Assembly (NCBI GenBank): GCA_022376465.1
Contig: JACDTU010000019.1
Span: forward strand, 496,001 to 560,000
Length of the DNA: 64,000 bases
Source of the DNA: Cubamyces lactineus
Taxonomy: Eukaryota; Basidiomycota; Agaricomycetes; Polyporales; Polyporaceae
Direction: 5' to 3'
Shown here piece by piece: positions 30,597-42,227 of this stretch (position 1 is its first letter; every line of letters starts with the position of its first letter). Under the pieces are notes generated by a model. The model saw only the letters and a list, made by a program, of their open reading frames with translations. It ran no database searches and had not been told where the DNA came from. The position numbers and the translations under genes were made by a program.

Positions 30597-31177
30597 ATGC
30601 AAGCACCAGATTCGGAGTACTCCCCATACGGTGTTGGCAAAATCGGTGCCTACGTTTCCATTCCACAGCCCCGCGCTCTGCGGGGACAGTGTCCATCTCT
30701 GACACCATAACCCATCTCAAATCCGCCTTCCAGGCATATGCTGCCTCTATTACCTGTCCGGACGACAACCCCAGTACAACAACTACCGGCTTGATGAGAT
30801 CGAAGGTTGTCCCAGATCTTCTCGCGCACATACACGAAATCGCGCCGCGGACTAGACGTGCCTCTCATGTAATGTACGCCTGGCGGCTACGTTCTGCCGC
30901 GCAGTCCAGGGAAGGGGCCGCATCACTCTATGGTTCATCTAATGGTGGTGAAGCGGGCGCAGGCGAGCGGCTAGAGCGCTTGTTGGAGCTCGGGAAGTGC
31001 GAGAACGTTGTCGTGGTTGTATTCAGATGGTACGGAGGGGTGAAGCTAGGTTCAGATCGCTGGCGGTGCATATCTGGTGTCGCAAAGGAGGCGCTGGAGC
31101 GCGGAGGGTTTCTCGTTCCCGTAGGAGGCAACTCACGAGTTCAACGTAGTCCATCTCGTGGAAGCAAACGTCGCTAA
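30597..31177 (+). CDS. IMPACT / UPF0029 (YIH1 N-terminal-like) domain protein
   Basis: Carries the UPF0029 fold shared by YIH1/IMPACT and bacterial YigZ: the conserved ASHVMYAWRL segment and, near the C-terminus, ENVVVVVFRWYGGVKLGSDRW. In IMPACT this domain accompanies an RWD domain that blocks Gcn1-Gcn2 signalling; no RWD domain is visible here, so a Gcn2 role should not be assumed. Inferred model: exon 30597-30645, a 44-nt intron, then 30690-31177, giving about 178 residues beginning MQAPDSEYSPYG. A longer unspliced frame begins at 30380, so the start is uncertain. The last 20 residues after LERGGF are Arg/Ser-rich and may be intronic, with splicing to a short exon near 31190. Confidence 0.75.
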
Positions 31178-32211
31178 TGGCCTGCTAGCACGCAAGTCAA
31201 CGGCTATCGGTCTTGCGTTGTCGTCGTAAGTATTACTTCTGAGATTTTACAGCATGGCTTAGACCATATCTGAGTTTGCTCACCATTTGATCCAGTAGAC
31301 ACTCGCAATCAGACTACCAACTCGCCAGCTTACAAGGCTACGCGAATCAGGAATCCGATATGACTGTTCATCAAGGCCTCTGAATCACCCGTAGAGCATG
31401 GGAGCCCGGAGACGCGCTCCTTGGATGTGGTGGCGCCAATCTTCGGTATTCCGCCTTGACCTGCGTCCCTTGGTTATACAAATTAGTATGCCTTAGGAAT
31501 AGTCAGTAGCGCGTCCTCTCTCTGTACCCGTGGATAGTTGCTTACGTGACACCTCATTTACATACAATAGTTGATCATATACGAGGATTGTAGACAATGG
31601 TCGATAATAGGCGTGTACGAGACTGGCCAGGGCAATCTGCATTGCATTCCTTGGTAGGTTTGACAGCCCAGCATAACCGGTGCGAAGTGAAGACTCAAGG
31701 CTCTGCGTCGGTTCCGGCGCCGATAGCACAGCTGCGCCCGCATCGCCTCCCGCGCAGCGGGCTCGTTCGAACTGTCGGTGCCGTGGTGCATGGGTTTACG
31801 ATTGCCGCGTTCACCAACGCAAGCTAGCTGACCTACCACTCAACGCTACGATATAGCTCACGGACTCCGGAGTCGTTTACTCAGGTAGACTTAGCCCCAC
31901 AGCGATCCTCGATAGTATGGTCTACTGATATAAATCAAATGAGGAGGCTGCTTACGCGCGCTGATCTCGTCTGGGCCTCGCTGCGTTGATGCACCGAGCA
32001 GTGAGCGATCCTGAATTGCAAATGTGAGTTTCGCATTCGTATGTACACGATACATTTGACCCGATGCTAACCGGGCTGTGCTCAAGGTACGTGCAATTTC
32101 GCATTTAAGGCCCGCCTGGCGGATGAGCCTGCGCTATTCATCCCTCCCTAGTATCCCTTTAATCTGACTCTCACAATAGTCTAAGGACGCTGTTTCCGCT
32201 TCGTTTTCATC
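31178..32211. other. Intergenic, nothing recognised
   Basis: About 1 kb upstream of the S28 peptidase. Short frames on both strands (for example 31558-31839 minus) have no domain, no consistent splice pattern and no repeat I can pair. The last 100 bp hold the S28 promoter; I see no clear TATA box. Confidence 0.5.
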
Positions 32212-34391
32212 ATGGCGTTCCTCAATTTCTTCGTACCTTTCCTTCTGGCCAGCCTTGTTTGCGCCATCACGCCCCCAGCATCCCGACCTAAATCTGGCAT
32301 GCACAAGATCAACGTGGACTCTGTTGAGGTCTCTCACAGGACCAGCGGTGTGAAGCTGCCGCCCCTCAACACTACGTACTACTTCGATCAACTAATCGAC
32401 CACAACAATCCATCTCTGGGGACTTTCAAGCAGCGTTACTATTTCGGGTATCATTATTACGAACCAGGTAAGCTCGCGTCGTGGTCCAATCGTTGTCGAC
32501 ACTCAATCGTATACACACTGGCAGGTGGCCCAATCCTTCTGATGAACGTCGGAGAGCAGAATGCGGACGGTGAGCGGTCTCAGTCAATTCAGGTCTCATC
32601 GACGGCAGTGCTCATCGTGACTTACAGGCTTCTGGGGTTACTTGACGAACGAGACCATCACTGGCATGCTGGCCGAGAAATATAATGGCGCTGTGGCCGT
32701 TCTTGAGCACCGATTTTTCGGAGAATCCAATCCGTACCCCGACCTCTCCGTCAAGAGCTATAGGGTACACACGATTCAACAGGCTATTGACGACCACGAA
32801 TACTTCGTTAAGAATGTCCATCTTCCCATGCCTGGCGGTGACCAGGTTTCTGGTCCTGACCAAGCGCCGTGGATATTGTTTGGCGGCAGCTACCCTGGCG
32901 CCCTTACCAGCTATACTATGCAGAAGTGAGGCCTCGCGACTGCGCTGCTGTATGCCTGGGGGCTGATGTGATCGATTCTGTCTTGTCACCACTTTCTCTA
33001 GCAAACCGGGGCTTTTCTATGCAGGATATGCTTCCTCAGCTGTCGTGCAAGCTATAGCGTAAGCTCATCAATATACCTAAAGACATTCATTACTCATTCC
33101 TGGTACGCAGAGACTACTGGGGCTATTACGAGCCCATTCGCCAGAACATGGCCAAGAACTGCTCTGCTGATGTGCAAGCAGTCGTCGGATACATGGATCA
33201 AGTCCTGACATCTGGTGACGCCTCCAAGATACAAGCGTTCAAAGAAATCTTCGGTTTGGGAGACCTGACGCACAATGATGACGTTGCATCGGCCGGTATG
33301 TACTTCTGCCGCCATGCGTGTGGATTATATCACTAAGCTTTCTCGTAGTTTCCCAGATTCTTGGGTCATGGCAGGAGCTGAATCTCACTGACGGTGCTGC
33401 TGGCACCTGGTTCGAGTTCTGTGACGCCCTCGAAGTGAAGGATGGGAAGGTTGCTGGTCCTAACGGATGGGGTCTCGAGAGCGCTTTGGCGGCCTGGGGT
33501 TCCTACTACAAGAACACCTACCTGAGCTCTAGTGAGTAGGATATTTCGTTTGCAACGGTTCCGATGCTCAACTCGACGCAGTCTGTGACGGAGCAACCGA
33601 TAGTAAGGATATTGCGTAAGTCGAATCCTTACCACCTGACGATGTGGAGGATATGCACTGAGTTATTGTATTTAGGGCATGCCTCGATACATACGATACG
33701 AGTAACCCAGTGTGGACAAACACCGCCGTCGACAACGCGGCGAGATCCTGGCAATGGCTTGTGTACGTCCTCTAATCCTGGGGTGGGATTCGTGCGACGC
33801 TCACGCATAGCACATGCCTTGTTAGATGCACTCAATTCGGCTTCTGGCAAGGCGGGGCACCAGAGAACCATCCTACCATCGCGTCACGTCTCGTCAATCC
33901 CGCCTACTATCAGGTCGGTATCTGAGCGCTCCTTTCCCCAGTCCGTCTCTTGTTCAAAGTGGAGACTGACGACTTCATGATATAGCGGCAATGTATGAAC
34001 TACTTCCCTGAGGCGTTCAGCTCGCCGCCTGTCGTTTTCCTTGACGCTCTCAATGTCAACAAGCTCTACGGCGGCTGGAACACGACCACTGAGCGGCTCT
34101 TCTTCCTGAACGGCATTCGTACGTATCCTCGTTCACGTTGTTCTCAGAATGCACGGTCTCATCGATCCTTGCACCTTCATAGGTGATCCATGGCGTGAGG
34201 CGACCGTCGCTGCGGATGGTGCGACTAGCCCGGGGTCGGACCTACAACCGCATCTACTGGGCGACGGATACCATTGCTCTGACATGCTAATCTCGGAGGG
34301 GCTATCAAGCCCGGCGGTACTAAAGGTGCAGAATACGGTGGTGGAGTATCTTGGCAAGTGGCTGCCGGAGTGGAAGCCATCCTCAGCGTGA
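32212..34391 (+). CDS. Secreted serine carboxypeptidase of family S28 (524 aa)
   Basis: Pro-x-type carboxypeptidase or dipeptidyl peptidase family, secreted or vacuolar, cleaving after proline in peptides. Signal peptide visible (MAFLNFFVPFLLASLVCA). Eleven inferred exons: 32212-32467, 32525-32569, 32628-32925, 33002-33058, 33111-33295, 33349-33531, 33582-33615, 33676-33762, 33826-33913, 33986-34118 and 34183-34391; the sum closes at 525 codons. Motifs: FDQLIDHNN near the N-terminus, GGPILLMNVGE, HRFFGESNP, the nucleophile Ser in FGGSYPGAL (near 188), and the C-terminal DGYHCSDM with the catalytic His. Ten introns of 49-72 nt in 2.2 kb. Several N-x-S/T sites fit a secreted glycoprotein. The family occurs in multiple copies in wood-decay fungi for extracellular protein digestion. 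Confidence 0.93.
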
Positions 34392-34655
34392 AGACCTCCG
34401 GGGTTCAGCTTAGGTTCACTTGTGATTATAAACGTAGGATTTGCTAATACTATATATCTAGGGGGTTCTGAACTCCTCGACTCGACTACAACACCCTGTT
34501 CTTGCTCCGCGCAACCGCCTTGCAAACATTGCACGTGAGTTACACCGAATTGTGCGTGAATTTTGGATTGCGCGGTTTGTCGTAGGCGACAACCTACAGC
34601 TAGGACGATACCGGATTCAATCGCAGGACGTTTACTCCGCCAGATACCCTGAACG

Positions 34656-36856
34656 CTATACAATCTCGAACTCCGTCGCTGTAACAAGCGACCACTCTGC
34701 ATCCCAACCTAACTTCCATGCGTTCTCCGGGTTGTAAGTCCGAAAATGTCCGACCCTCTGAAATACTCCGCGCCTCTTGCGCTTTGACTTTGTGTCCCCA
34801 CAGGCGTCCGATGCAGTATCGGGGGTAAGGAGCAGACCTTCGCACCGTTCGAAGCTGCCATCGTTCAGGAAGTGCCTCTGGATAGGAACGGCCCACAGCT
34901 CCTTGGAGGAGGCAGCGTCCTTGAAGTCATAGAACGGATCCACCTGCACTACGAGAATGTCAGCGAGCGCGTTCGTGTGGGAAAATAGGGGGAGTGCCAC
35001 TTGAATACGTATCGTGATACCAGACATACCCTGAGTCGACCCCAATTGCAAGTGGAGCGTTGTAAATGGAGAATCCTGCCCCGACGCACATGCATACAGG
35101 CGTCCTCGGAGGATGAGCGATCCACTAGAGACAGGCCCAAAGGGGAACTTCTTGTTCTGCGCTGTCACTCTGCAGTCGATAACTTCCGCCAGCGCTTCCA
35201 ACGAAGGATCCAGGTGGTCGATCAGCATGGACACCTCTCCATTCACGGATGCCCAGGACCACGAAGGCGCGCGGTACGCTGTTGGGCGAGGAGACCAGCT
35301 TGAAACCTGCCAAAGCAGGTCGTGGAGGATACAGCCGTCGCCCCACAGCCCAGCAACGTATTCCGAGCCCAGCGCATACGCGAACGTCTCTGCGAGGGCT
35401 GCACATGCGACGAGCTTGTCCGAGGAGTACGAGAGCGAACGGCGGGTGTATTCGCGGACGATCTTGCTCCACATCTGGCGGACTTTCTTCCATTCGTCTG
35501 AGTAACGCTCAATTTGTGGCCGTGGGCGGAAGAGGACATCGGGCAATCGGAGCATGTCTAGAGAGTCATCGTGGAGAGCTCCACCGATGTTCTGAGTCGT
35601 CGTCTGACACCTGAGTTGGATGGTGAGATCGTTGAAGACAAGGCAACGAGTCGACAGTAGCGTTTCTTGCAAGCACCATGCCCGACGCCCAGTGTAACCA
35701 CTAGTAAGGCTGTAGATGGTCGTTATCCCGTCGTTGCGAAGCCGCGACGATGCGCCCTTGGGTCGGTCTTGTACGGTCGTGATGTCCTCGCGAGAATCCT
35801 GACGAGGCCGCTTGACACTGCGAGAGATGTAAAGAGTTCCGATCTCTGTTTGCTTCCCAGGGCTGCGGGAGTCAAGGAACGGTAGTGCGAGTTCAGGATC
35901 CGAGAGTGGTCGATCCCGTAGGAACCCATCGGTGACTTTCTCCGCACTGGCAGCGTCGATCGTGAGGTATGCGTGGCGGTAGGTGTCACGCATAGACGTC
36001 AGCTCCCGGCGCCTGTCGTCCGGCGAGTCTTGGATGATGCAGAGACCGTCAGTCCATAGGCAGTTGATCTCCAGCGTGTGCGCGACGTGAATTGCATCAC
36101 GGATAGTCTGGGGAAGGGTCTCGGGATCTATCCCGCGGCGAATGTAAGAAGATATGTTGGCTTTGGTCGTCTTGTGAGGCTGGTCCTCGCCCCACACGTA
36201 ACTCAGAGCGATGTAAACGCGAGGGACTTTTTTCGTGCTGATGATGCGGGGTCGAAGGGGATTGGAGCAGTCGATGAGTCGTCTCGGTGAAGAAGCCTTG
36301 GGATGAAGGGAGGACCTCTGCCGGCAAACGTCGTGTTCGTTAACGCACTGCTCCAAGCAAACCTTCGCCAAAGCCAATGCACGTTGGGACTCTACATCAG
36401 GAAGATTAGGTCTCCGCGGAACATGCCTTGCGACAGAATCAACTATCGCAGATCAAATCTCGTCATCAGCAGTGATGTCCGATGGCTCCCAGGCGCGAAT
36501 CTCTTACCTAGATTTGTGAAAACGAAGCCACTCTTCACTTCGACGTCATTCACAGCAATCACAAAGTCCCCTTGCCGCGTATTCCCGACCCTGACATTGA
36601 TCATCCCAGCGGGCCACTGCAAGACATCCTTCGGGCAATGTTCCACGACAAATAGACACCACTTGCAACCGGACGAAGCACCGGATGACAATTCCGCCGA
36701 TGAAATGTCATAAGCATACCCTCCTGCGCATAAATGCGACGAAGTGAAGTCGTCCCAGAACTTCTCGACGGGCCGTTCAAAGATGCCCAGTCGCTCCATC
36801 ATTGGTCCGTTCCAGCAGGTAGAGCAGATGGAGCTCGACTGAGGCGGCAATGTCAT
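34656..36856 (-). CDS. HET-domain protein 1 (about 667 aa)
   Basis: Heterokaryon-incompatibility (HET) domain protein. In ascomycetes such proteins trigger cell death on non-self fusion; in basidiomycetes the role is unproven. Inferred exons, minus strand: 36508-36856, 35030-36391 and 34656-34948; the sum closes at 668 codons (the 81-nt last intron is in phase, so retention is possible). An N-terminal cysteine module (CSTCW-x-GP ... GCKWC) precedes CLEQCVNEHDVC, then the HET core: VYIALSYVWGEDQ, LPQTIRDAI, LWTDGLCIIQD, LTIDAASAE and RAWCLQE, then the C-terminal family region (TQNIGGA, YRAPSWSWAS, ELWAVPI, RVGHF). A Thr replaces the Val seen in paralogue 2 (LWVDSLCI). It converges with the S28 peptidase. 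Confidence 0.9.
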
Positions 36857-37312
36857 GTTCGCGGAGTAAAGAGAGAGACAAGTCGTGGAGGAAGACCTGA
36901 GGGAGAAGAACGAGCGGGAGAGAGAGGCCTGTTCGGAAGTTGATGGAGCGACTCAAGACTATATACGGCGGTCTTCGGCCAATACATGGACGTCGGGAAG
37001 GCCGAATCTTGCCTGAGCCTGTTGTGTCTGTCCCGTATGTGCATCTATTACGAGACGCAACCGGTGTCCTTTGATAGCGATGTGGTCACAGATGCATCCG
37101 AACACTCAGTACTATGGCACTGAACCTGGGAACTCATGTTATGGATCCATGGAAGTAGCCTGCCGTGTTGATGCCGAAGACTCCGACCAGCTATGCAATG
37201 TGAGTTCCCCGTTCCATGTCAGCCACATAGGTACCATCTGACAACAGTGTTTAGGTGGTTGGACCCACGATTGTCCGAATTGTGGTCTCGTATGGAATGC
37301 CGTGATTGGAGG
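36857..37312. other. Upstream region of HET gene 1, no gene
   Basis: About 450 bp with only spurious frames; ends at the direct repeat that flanks the inverted-repeat element. Confidence 0.5.
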
Positions 37313-38088
37313 CACAGCACCTGTTATGAGGTACAGCTGTTTCGGAAATTAATGCGCGAGCGCTCTTTGCACGCGCGCGACGCAAAGTGCACAAAATGCA
37401 CGAAGGCCTCAAATACTGCGTCTACGGCTCTGCTGGCGTGCATTACGTCCTGTTTCCTTGACTTTGAATGCCCGAAAGGAATGTTGAAGCTTAGATATGA
37501 GTCCCTTGGGCCATATACAGCGCTATATGCGGGGAAAATGCAGTACTATCAACATATTCTCCCTGCCACCTCACCCTTTGCCTCGATTCCTTTCCGCGCA
37601 TCTACGAGTACCTCTTAGGCCAAAGACACCAGATAAAGCTCGGTAGCTGATACAGTGTACTCTAATACGTTTAGATTTGATCTCACTGTCGGTATCAAGG
37701 GCCTCCAGCAGGCAGCCTGCTGCCGCGGCGGAGTAGCACCCGCGTAAGAGCTCCAACTGGGCAAAGAAACCTTTCTTCTATCGTTCTGACAGCGTGGTCA
37801 TCACCATTCAGTTCGCTTTTGAGTTGGGTGGTGCTCAGTGAACGGCTCAGTCATGCAGTTGCGCTCATGTTGGTTCGAGGTCGAATTCATCCATCACTCC
37901 TATTTGCGCTCAGATTCAACTTCTATGGTGCTCTCATGCTCTCTATATACTCGAAACATGGACTTATGTCTGCTAATCCACGCTGGCAGAGCCGTAGACG
38001 CAGTATTTGAGGCCTTCGTGCATTTTGTGCACTTTGCGTCGCGCGCGTGCAAAGAGCGCTCGCGCATTAATTTCCGAAACAGCTGTAA
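37313..38088. mobile_element. Inverted-repeat (foldback/MITE-like) element with 101-bp perfect arms
   Basis: 37333-37433 and 37986-38086 are perfect reverse complements over 101 bp, separated by 552 bp without a recognisable gene. The nonamer GATTGGAGG occurs at 37304-37312 and 38089-38097, framing the structure and fitting a 9-bp target duplication of the Mutator-like kind. The left end then has 20 extra bases outside the arm and the right end two, so the exact termini are uncertain. Frames read through the arms on both strands are mirror copies and not genes. Confidence 0.7.
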
Positions 38089-38097
38089 GATTGGAGG

Positions 38098-38758
38098 TGT
38101 AATAGGCCGTGTCGTTGTGGCACACTCACATTCAACTTTCATCGAGAAGCCTGTCAGCATCCACGTCTATTGTGTGTCCATCTATACACGACTCGGACAA
38201 GTACATAGTTGCATGAATCTCGCACTAATGACTCAGTGGCCGTTCGGACTTCGAGCCGGCGGCGTTCAGACGCACAGGGGTAGTGGAAGACTGTAGGATG
38301 CAGTTTTATGGGGGTATGCACCTAGGTTCTATCGACGCGATTCTTGAGTGGTGGTGATGCGTTACTTGGTTTTGCATAGGCTGGTTCGTAGCTCAGAGAT
38401 ACTAGCAGCCCCAGCATGAGTGAGCGATTGCAACCTGATCGCGCCAAGACCAAAAAGCCAAGTTGATTCAGGGTTCTGATCAGTTTGTTAAACATGACAT
38501 TCCAGCGGTTCGAGAGGAGGAAGCACCTGGCAGCAGAAAGGGAGAACTTGCAATTGGAGGGCTCGGAGCGAATGTCGCTGCGCGGTGACGACATGTGGGA
38601 AAGGAGGCTCGGTGGAAATGAAATACAAAGGCATATATAGATACTGTACATACGCAACACCCCCCCTTCTGCCAGGGAAACGGGATCCCTACGTAGGACT
38701 CGCGGGCTGACTGGCTCACATACGAAAAAGCGCGCGGGCAGCGCTTGTGTGTGGCACG
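38098..38758. other. Intergenic between repeats, nothing recognised
   Basis: About 660 bp with short spurious frames only; ends at the GTCACAA target duplication of the next element. Confidence 0.5.
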
Positions 38759-38765
38759 GTCACAA

Positions 38766-40383
38766 CCAGGCTCCTACCCACCGCCCGCTTCGAGGTGAGG
38801 GGGCGATATCCCGACAGTCAGGGCCCTCAATTCTCTTACTTTATTTCCTCACTTTATTCACACGCCTCGGCTAATGAGCGACCGTGACCGAGCGCCATCA
38901 TCTGCAACGATGGATTACTGAGAAATGTCTTCGTAAACTTCAGCGGAGTTTGGACGGCTTCTCAAGCTCGAACTCACTGTAGAAGAGCTTGTATGTTTGA
39001 AGACCATGAAGAAATGCATGAAAACGGCTGACCAGAGGTCGAGCGCTTGGTACTTCCTTGCGTCACACTCGAGTAAAGCGCCCATTGGGCCCATACAATA
39101 GGGCAGACCTCCTTCATGTCCGTGCGCGTACGGCTGTCTTTGCGCATTCACTTCGTCGGCCTATGGCTCGGCACAACTGCGCCATTCAATATCCAGTCAA
39201 GCCGATGGAGGTATTTTCAGAAATTCGTTCTTCAGACTGACATCACTTGGTCACGGTGGCTCGTTAGCCGATGCGTGTGAATAAAGTGAGGAAATAAAGT
39301 AAGAGAATTGAGGGCCCTGAGTAGGGTAGATGTTTTGAACGAGAGTAGGATTAGCGCTTAGTCCCGAATACCATGTCACGTGTTGAATCCCTTGAACCTT
39401 GAACCCCCCTCACCTCTCAGCGGCGGCTGGCACCAAACATTGATAAATAGCGGGGACCGGAGGGTAGGCACCTAGTACCACCTCCTTTGGGTAACCCATC
39501 AACTGTGGGCGTCTAATCATAAACCAGGGTTTCTTGCAGGACGTCTCGCGGCTGGTCTCGCGCGCGCTGTGATTGCAAACGCCAGTGGGCTCGCGAAAGG
39601 TTCGTGCGGGCTCGCGCCGTGCTCTATGGCACCCGCGCATGCGTAAAACATCCTGCCGTGTATTTTTTAATCCTTCTGAGGTTATGGTGACCAAGTATCA
39701 GATCAATGCGCTGCTTTGTACTCATCGCGCGTGTCATTGATGTTGGTTTTACTGCCCGGTACGATCTAAATCCTTCGCAATGGCTGAAACTAAGCCAATA
39801 GCATCAGAAACTAGTAGCTGTGCCCTTATAGTACCGCTGTGTACAACACGGGATGCATAAAGCCTTAAATGTGCCTCAGTTGATGACTACTTGACTGATA
39901 CCGCAGACTACAGATAATTATCTTGAGAATCACACCCCGCGGTTGCATGTCAGTGGGATATTTAGCCTCCTCTTGCTTCAAGCGGGCTCCAGTAAGTATG
40001 TGACAAACATTTGACGCATGCGCGGGTGCCATAGAGCACGGCGCGAGCCCGCACGAACCTTTCGCGAGCCCACTGGCGTTTGCAATCACAGCGCGCGCGA
40101 GACCAGCCGCGAGACGTCCTGCAAGAAACCCTGGTTTATGATTAGACGCCCACAGTTGATGGGTTACCCAAAGGAGGTGGTACTAGGCGCCTACCCTCCG
40201 GTCCCCGCTATTTATCAATGTTTGGTGCCAGCCGCCGCTGAGAGGGGGGTTCAAGGTTCAAGGGATTCAACACGTGACATGGTATTCTGGACTAAGCGCT
40301 AATCCTACTCTCGTTCAAAACATCTACCCTACTGTCGGGATATCGCCCCCTCACCTCGAAGCGGGCGGTGGGTAGGAGCCTGG
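38766..40383. mobile_element. Long-TIR element (about 370-bp inverted arms), non-autonomous, interrupted by a second element
   Basis: Right arm 40014-40383 is the near-perfect reverse complement of the left arm 38766-38818 plus 39323-39644. The left arm is split by the 501-bp element at 38819-39319. Outer ends are CCAGGCTCC...GGAGCCTGG, flanked by GTCACAA at 38759-38765 and 40384-40390. The loop (39645-40013) has no gene. Without the insertion the element is about 1.1 kb. Long arms with a 7-8 bp duplication suggest a Mutator-like or hAT-like non-autonomous element; no transposase is present. Identical 94-residue frames in both arms (39410-39694 minus, 40018-40302 plus) are artefacts of the symmetry. 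Confidence 0.85.
38819..39319. mobile_element. 501-bp MITE with about 73-bp TIRs and 3-bp target duplication, nested
   Basis: Begins CAGGGCCCTCAATTCTC and ends with its reverse complement. The TIRs match over about 70 bp with three to four mismatches. AGT stands on both sides (38816-38818, 39320-39322). The intact right arm of the host element shows the empty site with a single AGT, which fixes the boundaries. A 3-bp duplication fits CACTA- or PIF/Harbinger-type elements, but the termini do not match either well. No coding capacity. Confidence 0.88.
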
Positions 40384-40390
40384 GTCACAA

Positions 40391-42227
40391 CCAGATAGCG
40401 GCTTCTCTCTCTCTCTCTCTCTCGGGGCTGGATGATGAAGCGCCCATGGTATATACTCTAAGCGCCCATGGGTTACACGCGACTATGCCGATCAAGCGCC
40501 CATACTACTTATCTTCCACGACCGCTACCGCTCGAATACGTTGTAATCCGTAGTACTACCGCTGGGGCTAGGCTTGCCAACTGGTGCTTTGAGGTACCCA
40601 CGACAATTTTAGTAGATTTTGACCCGCCTAGGGTTTGAACAGCCTTATCTAAACCCTCGACTCTGCTCTCTGCGGACCGACACTCAGCCTTGCACACATC
40701 GACTGCCAGTGGCCATTTTCAAACTGCGGCCTCCAGCCTCCACTTATGATAGTGTGCTCAAGGGAAAGCCTGAATGACAGCCTCCGAGTTGATCGCCCCA
40801 GATTGTCGTGAGCGTTAGTCCTCCGATAGGTACGTACCCGGACTCCACGTAATCATCTAGTGCGATCCAAATGTTCACCTGACACACCGCTCGCGTATGT
40901 TTACTGTTGTGGAAACAATTTTAGGAGCGTACTGGGCTCACAGAAGGAGCGAGTGACGGGGTTGCTGTCAAATCGCACAGTAACCTCAGAGGCTTAATCA
41001 ACCAGATCTGCCTTATTTCCCCTTTCCCTGTTGCATAGATGTACTCCACCTACGGTATGCATGTGCACGCTTGCCTCTTAAAATGCTCCACAGAGCTGTC
41101 ACAGATGCTCCTCCGGATGCTGTCCTGTGCAATGCGCTGTTGAACCCTGTTGACCGTGGTAGTCGCGCTCAGACCCCGCGGGACTCGTTTATCGACAAAG
41201 CGCAAACGCCCCGATAACTCGAGGACTCCAACCAGTAAGCACCGTCGCAGAGTAGTCCACAAGTTCTCCAGAAGTCAGGACGGCCCCAGGCTACTTTGGA
41301 GCGAGCTGGAAAACATTCGCCGATTTGCTGGTAAGCGACCAACGTCAGATGCGTCGGTTCTGATCACATTCAATGACTGCAGACAATGTGGTAATTGCCA
41401 CACCAGAAGATTGGCTATCATACAGAATCCACCAGCATCATTCTACTGTCGAACTCTCTGGCAGTGCCATACGGCGCGGACGCTGGAGCCGCGGGCGATT
41501 ACGCTGAACGTTGGCAATCTCAATAGGGCGTCTGGGATAACGCTCTGGTAGTACATACCCGGGCGGTGTCCCGATGTTGCTCCCGGAAGTCAAGGGCGGC
41601 CCGCCTAAGGGTTTGAAAGAGATACCAAGCTCATATCTGGGGAGTGGAAGAGGGCAAAAGCACCAGGCCCGAACTCGATACTCGACCCAGGGTTGCACCG
41701 CCACTGGTGCACTGCACACTGGGACGTTTCCGAGTCCGTGTGCCGTAACTTCAGTATACCAGTGCCACGACCGAACTAGCGGCCGCCTCCAACATACCCG
41801 ACCCCGTTCTCTCACCATTGTTCTTCATCTTGTTTATCCGCTCGGATAGCGCCAAGGAGTGCTGTTCATCTGCAACCACTAATTGTCGTCCACAATGCGG
41901 CGGTAGACGTTCAAGGGTGAGGAGCTTCGACGGGCACGAGTCGCGCTGCAGACGCATACACTGCAAACTATTAGTGTCCGTGCCGTACACGGGCCAACTT
42001 GTGCCTATAAAGCTCTTCACGGCCTGCTCTTGGGAAAATATCCCCTCCATCTGCCTATATACCTCCCCTGTTTGACATAGCATGACTCCCAGGTCAGTCC
42101 TCGCACTCGATTTCCAATCTAGCGAATCATCCTGATACCTTCCTGAAGATCTGCCATTGTGTGTCCTCCTAACTCACCCCAGTGCGATGACTTGTGCGAA
42201 CGCACGCCAGAGGATGTTGGCTCGAAC
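40391..42227. other. Gene-poor region, nothing recognised
   Basis: 1.8 kb between the long-TIR element and the TVP38-like gene. Short frames (41150-41551 plus, 41438-41818 minus, 41751-42083 minus) overlap each other and have no domain. Three copies of AAGCGCCCAT occur at 40438, 40460 and 40494. The right end holds the TVP38-like promoter. Confidence 0.5.
40404..40423. repeat. (CT)n microsatellite
   Basis: Ten uninterrupted TC units just right of the long-TIR element. Confidence 0.9.

Noticed and set aside
37328..38160. Matching Cys/Arg-rich peptides on both strands (37193-37618 plus, 37900-38160 minus)
   Set aside because: Mirror translation of the 101-bp inverted arms.
39410..40302. Two 94-codon frames encoding the same peptide (39410-39694 minus, 40018-40302 plus)
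   Set aside because: They are the same sequence read in the two inverted arms of the long-TIR element, not paralogous genes.
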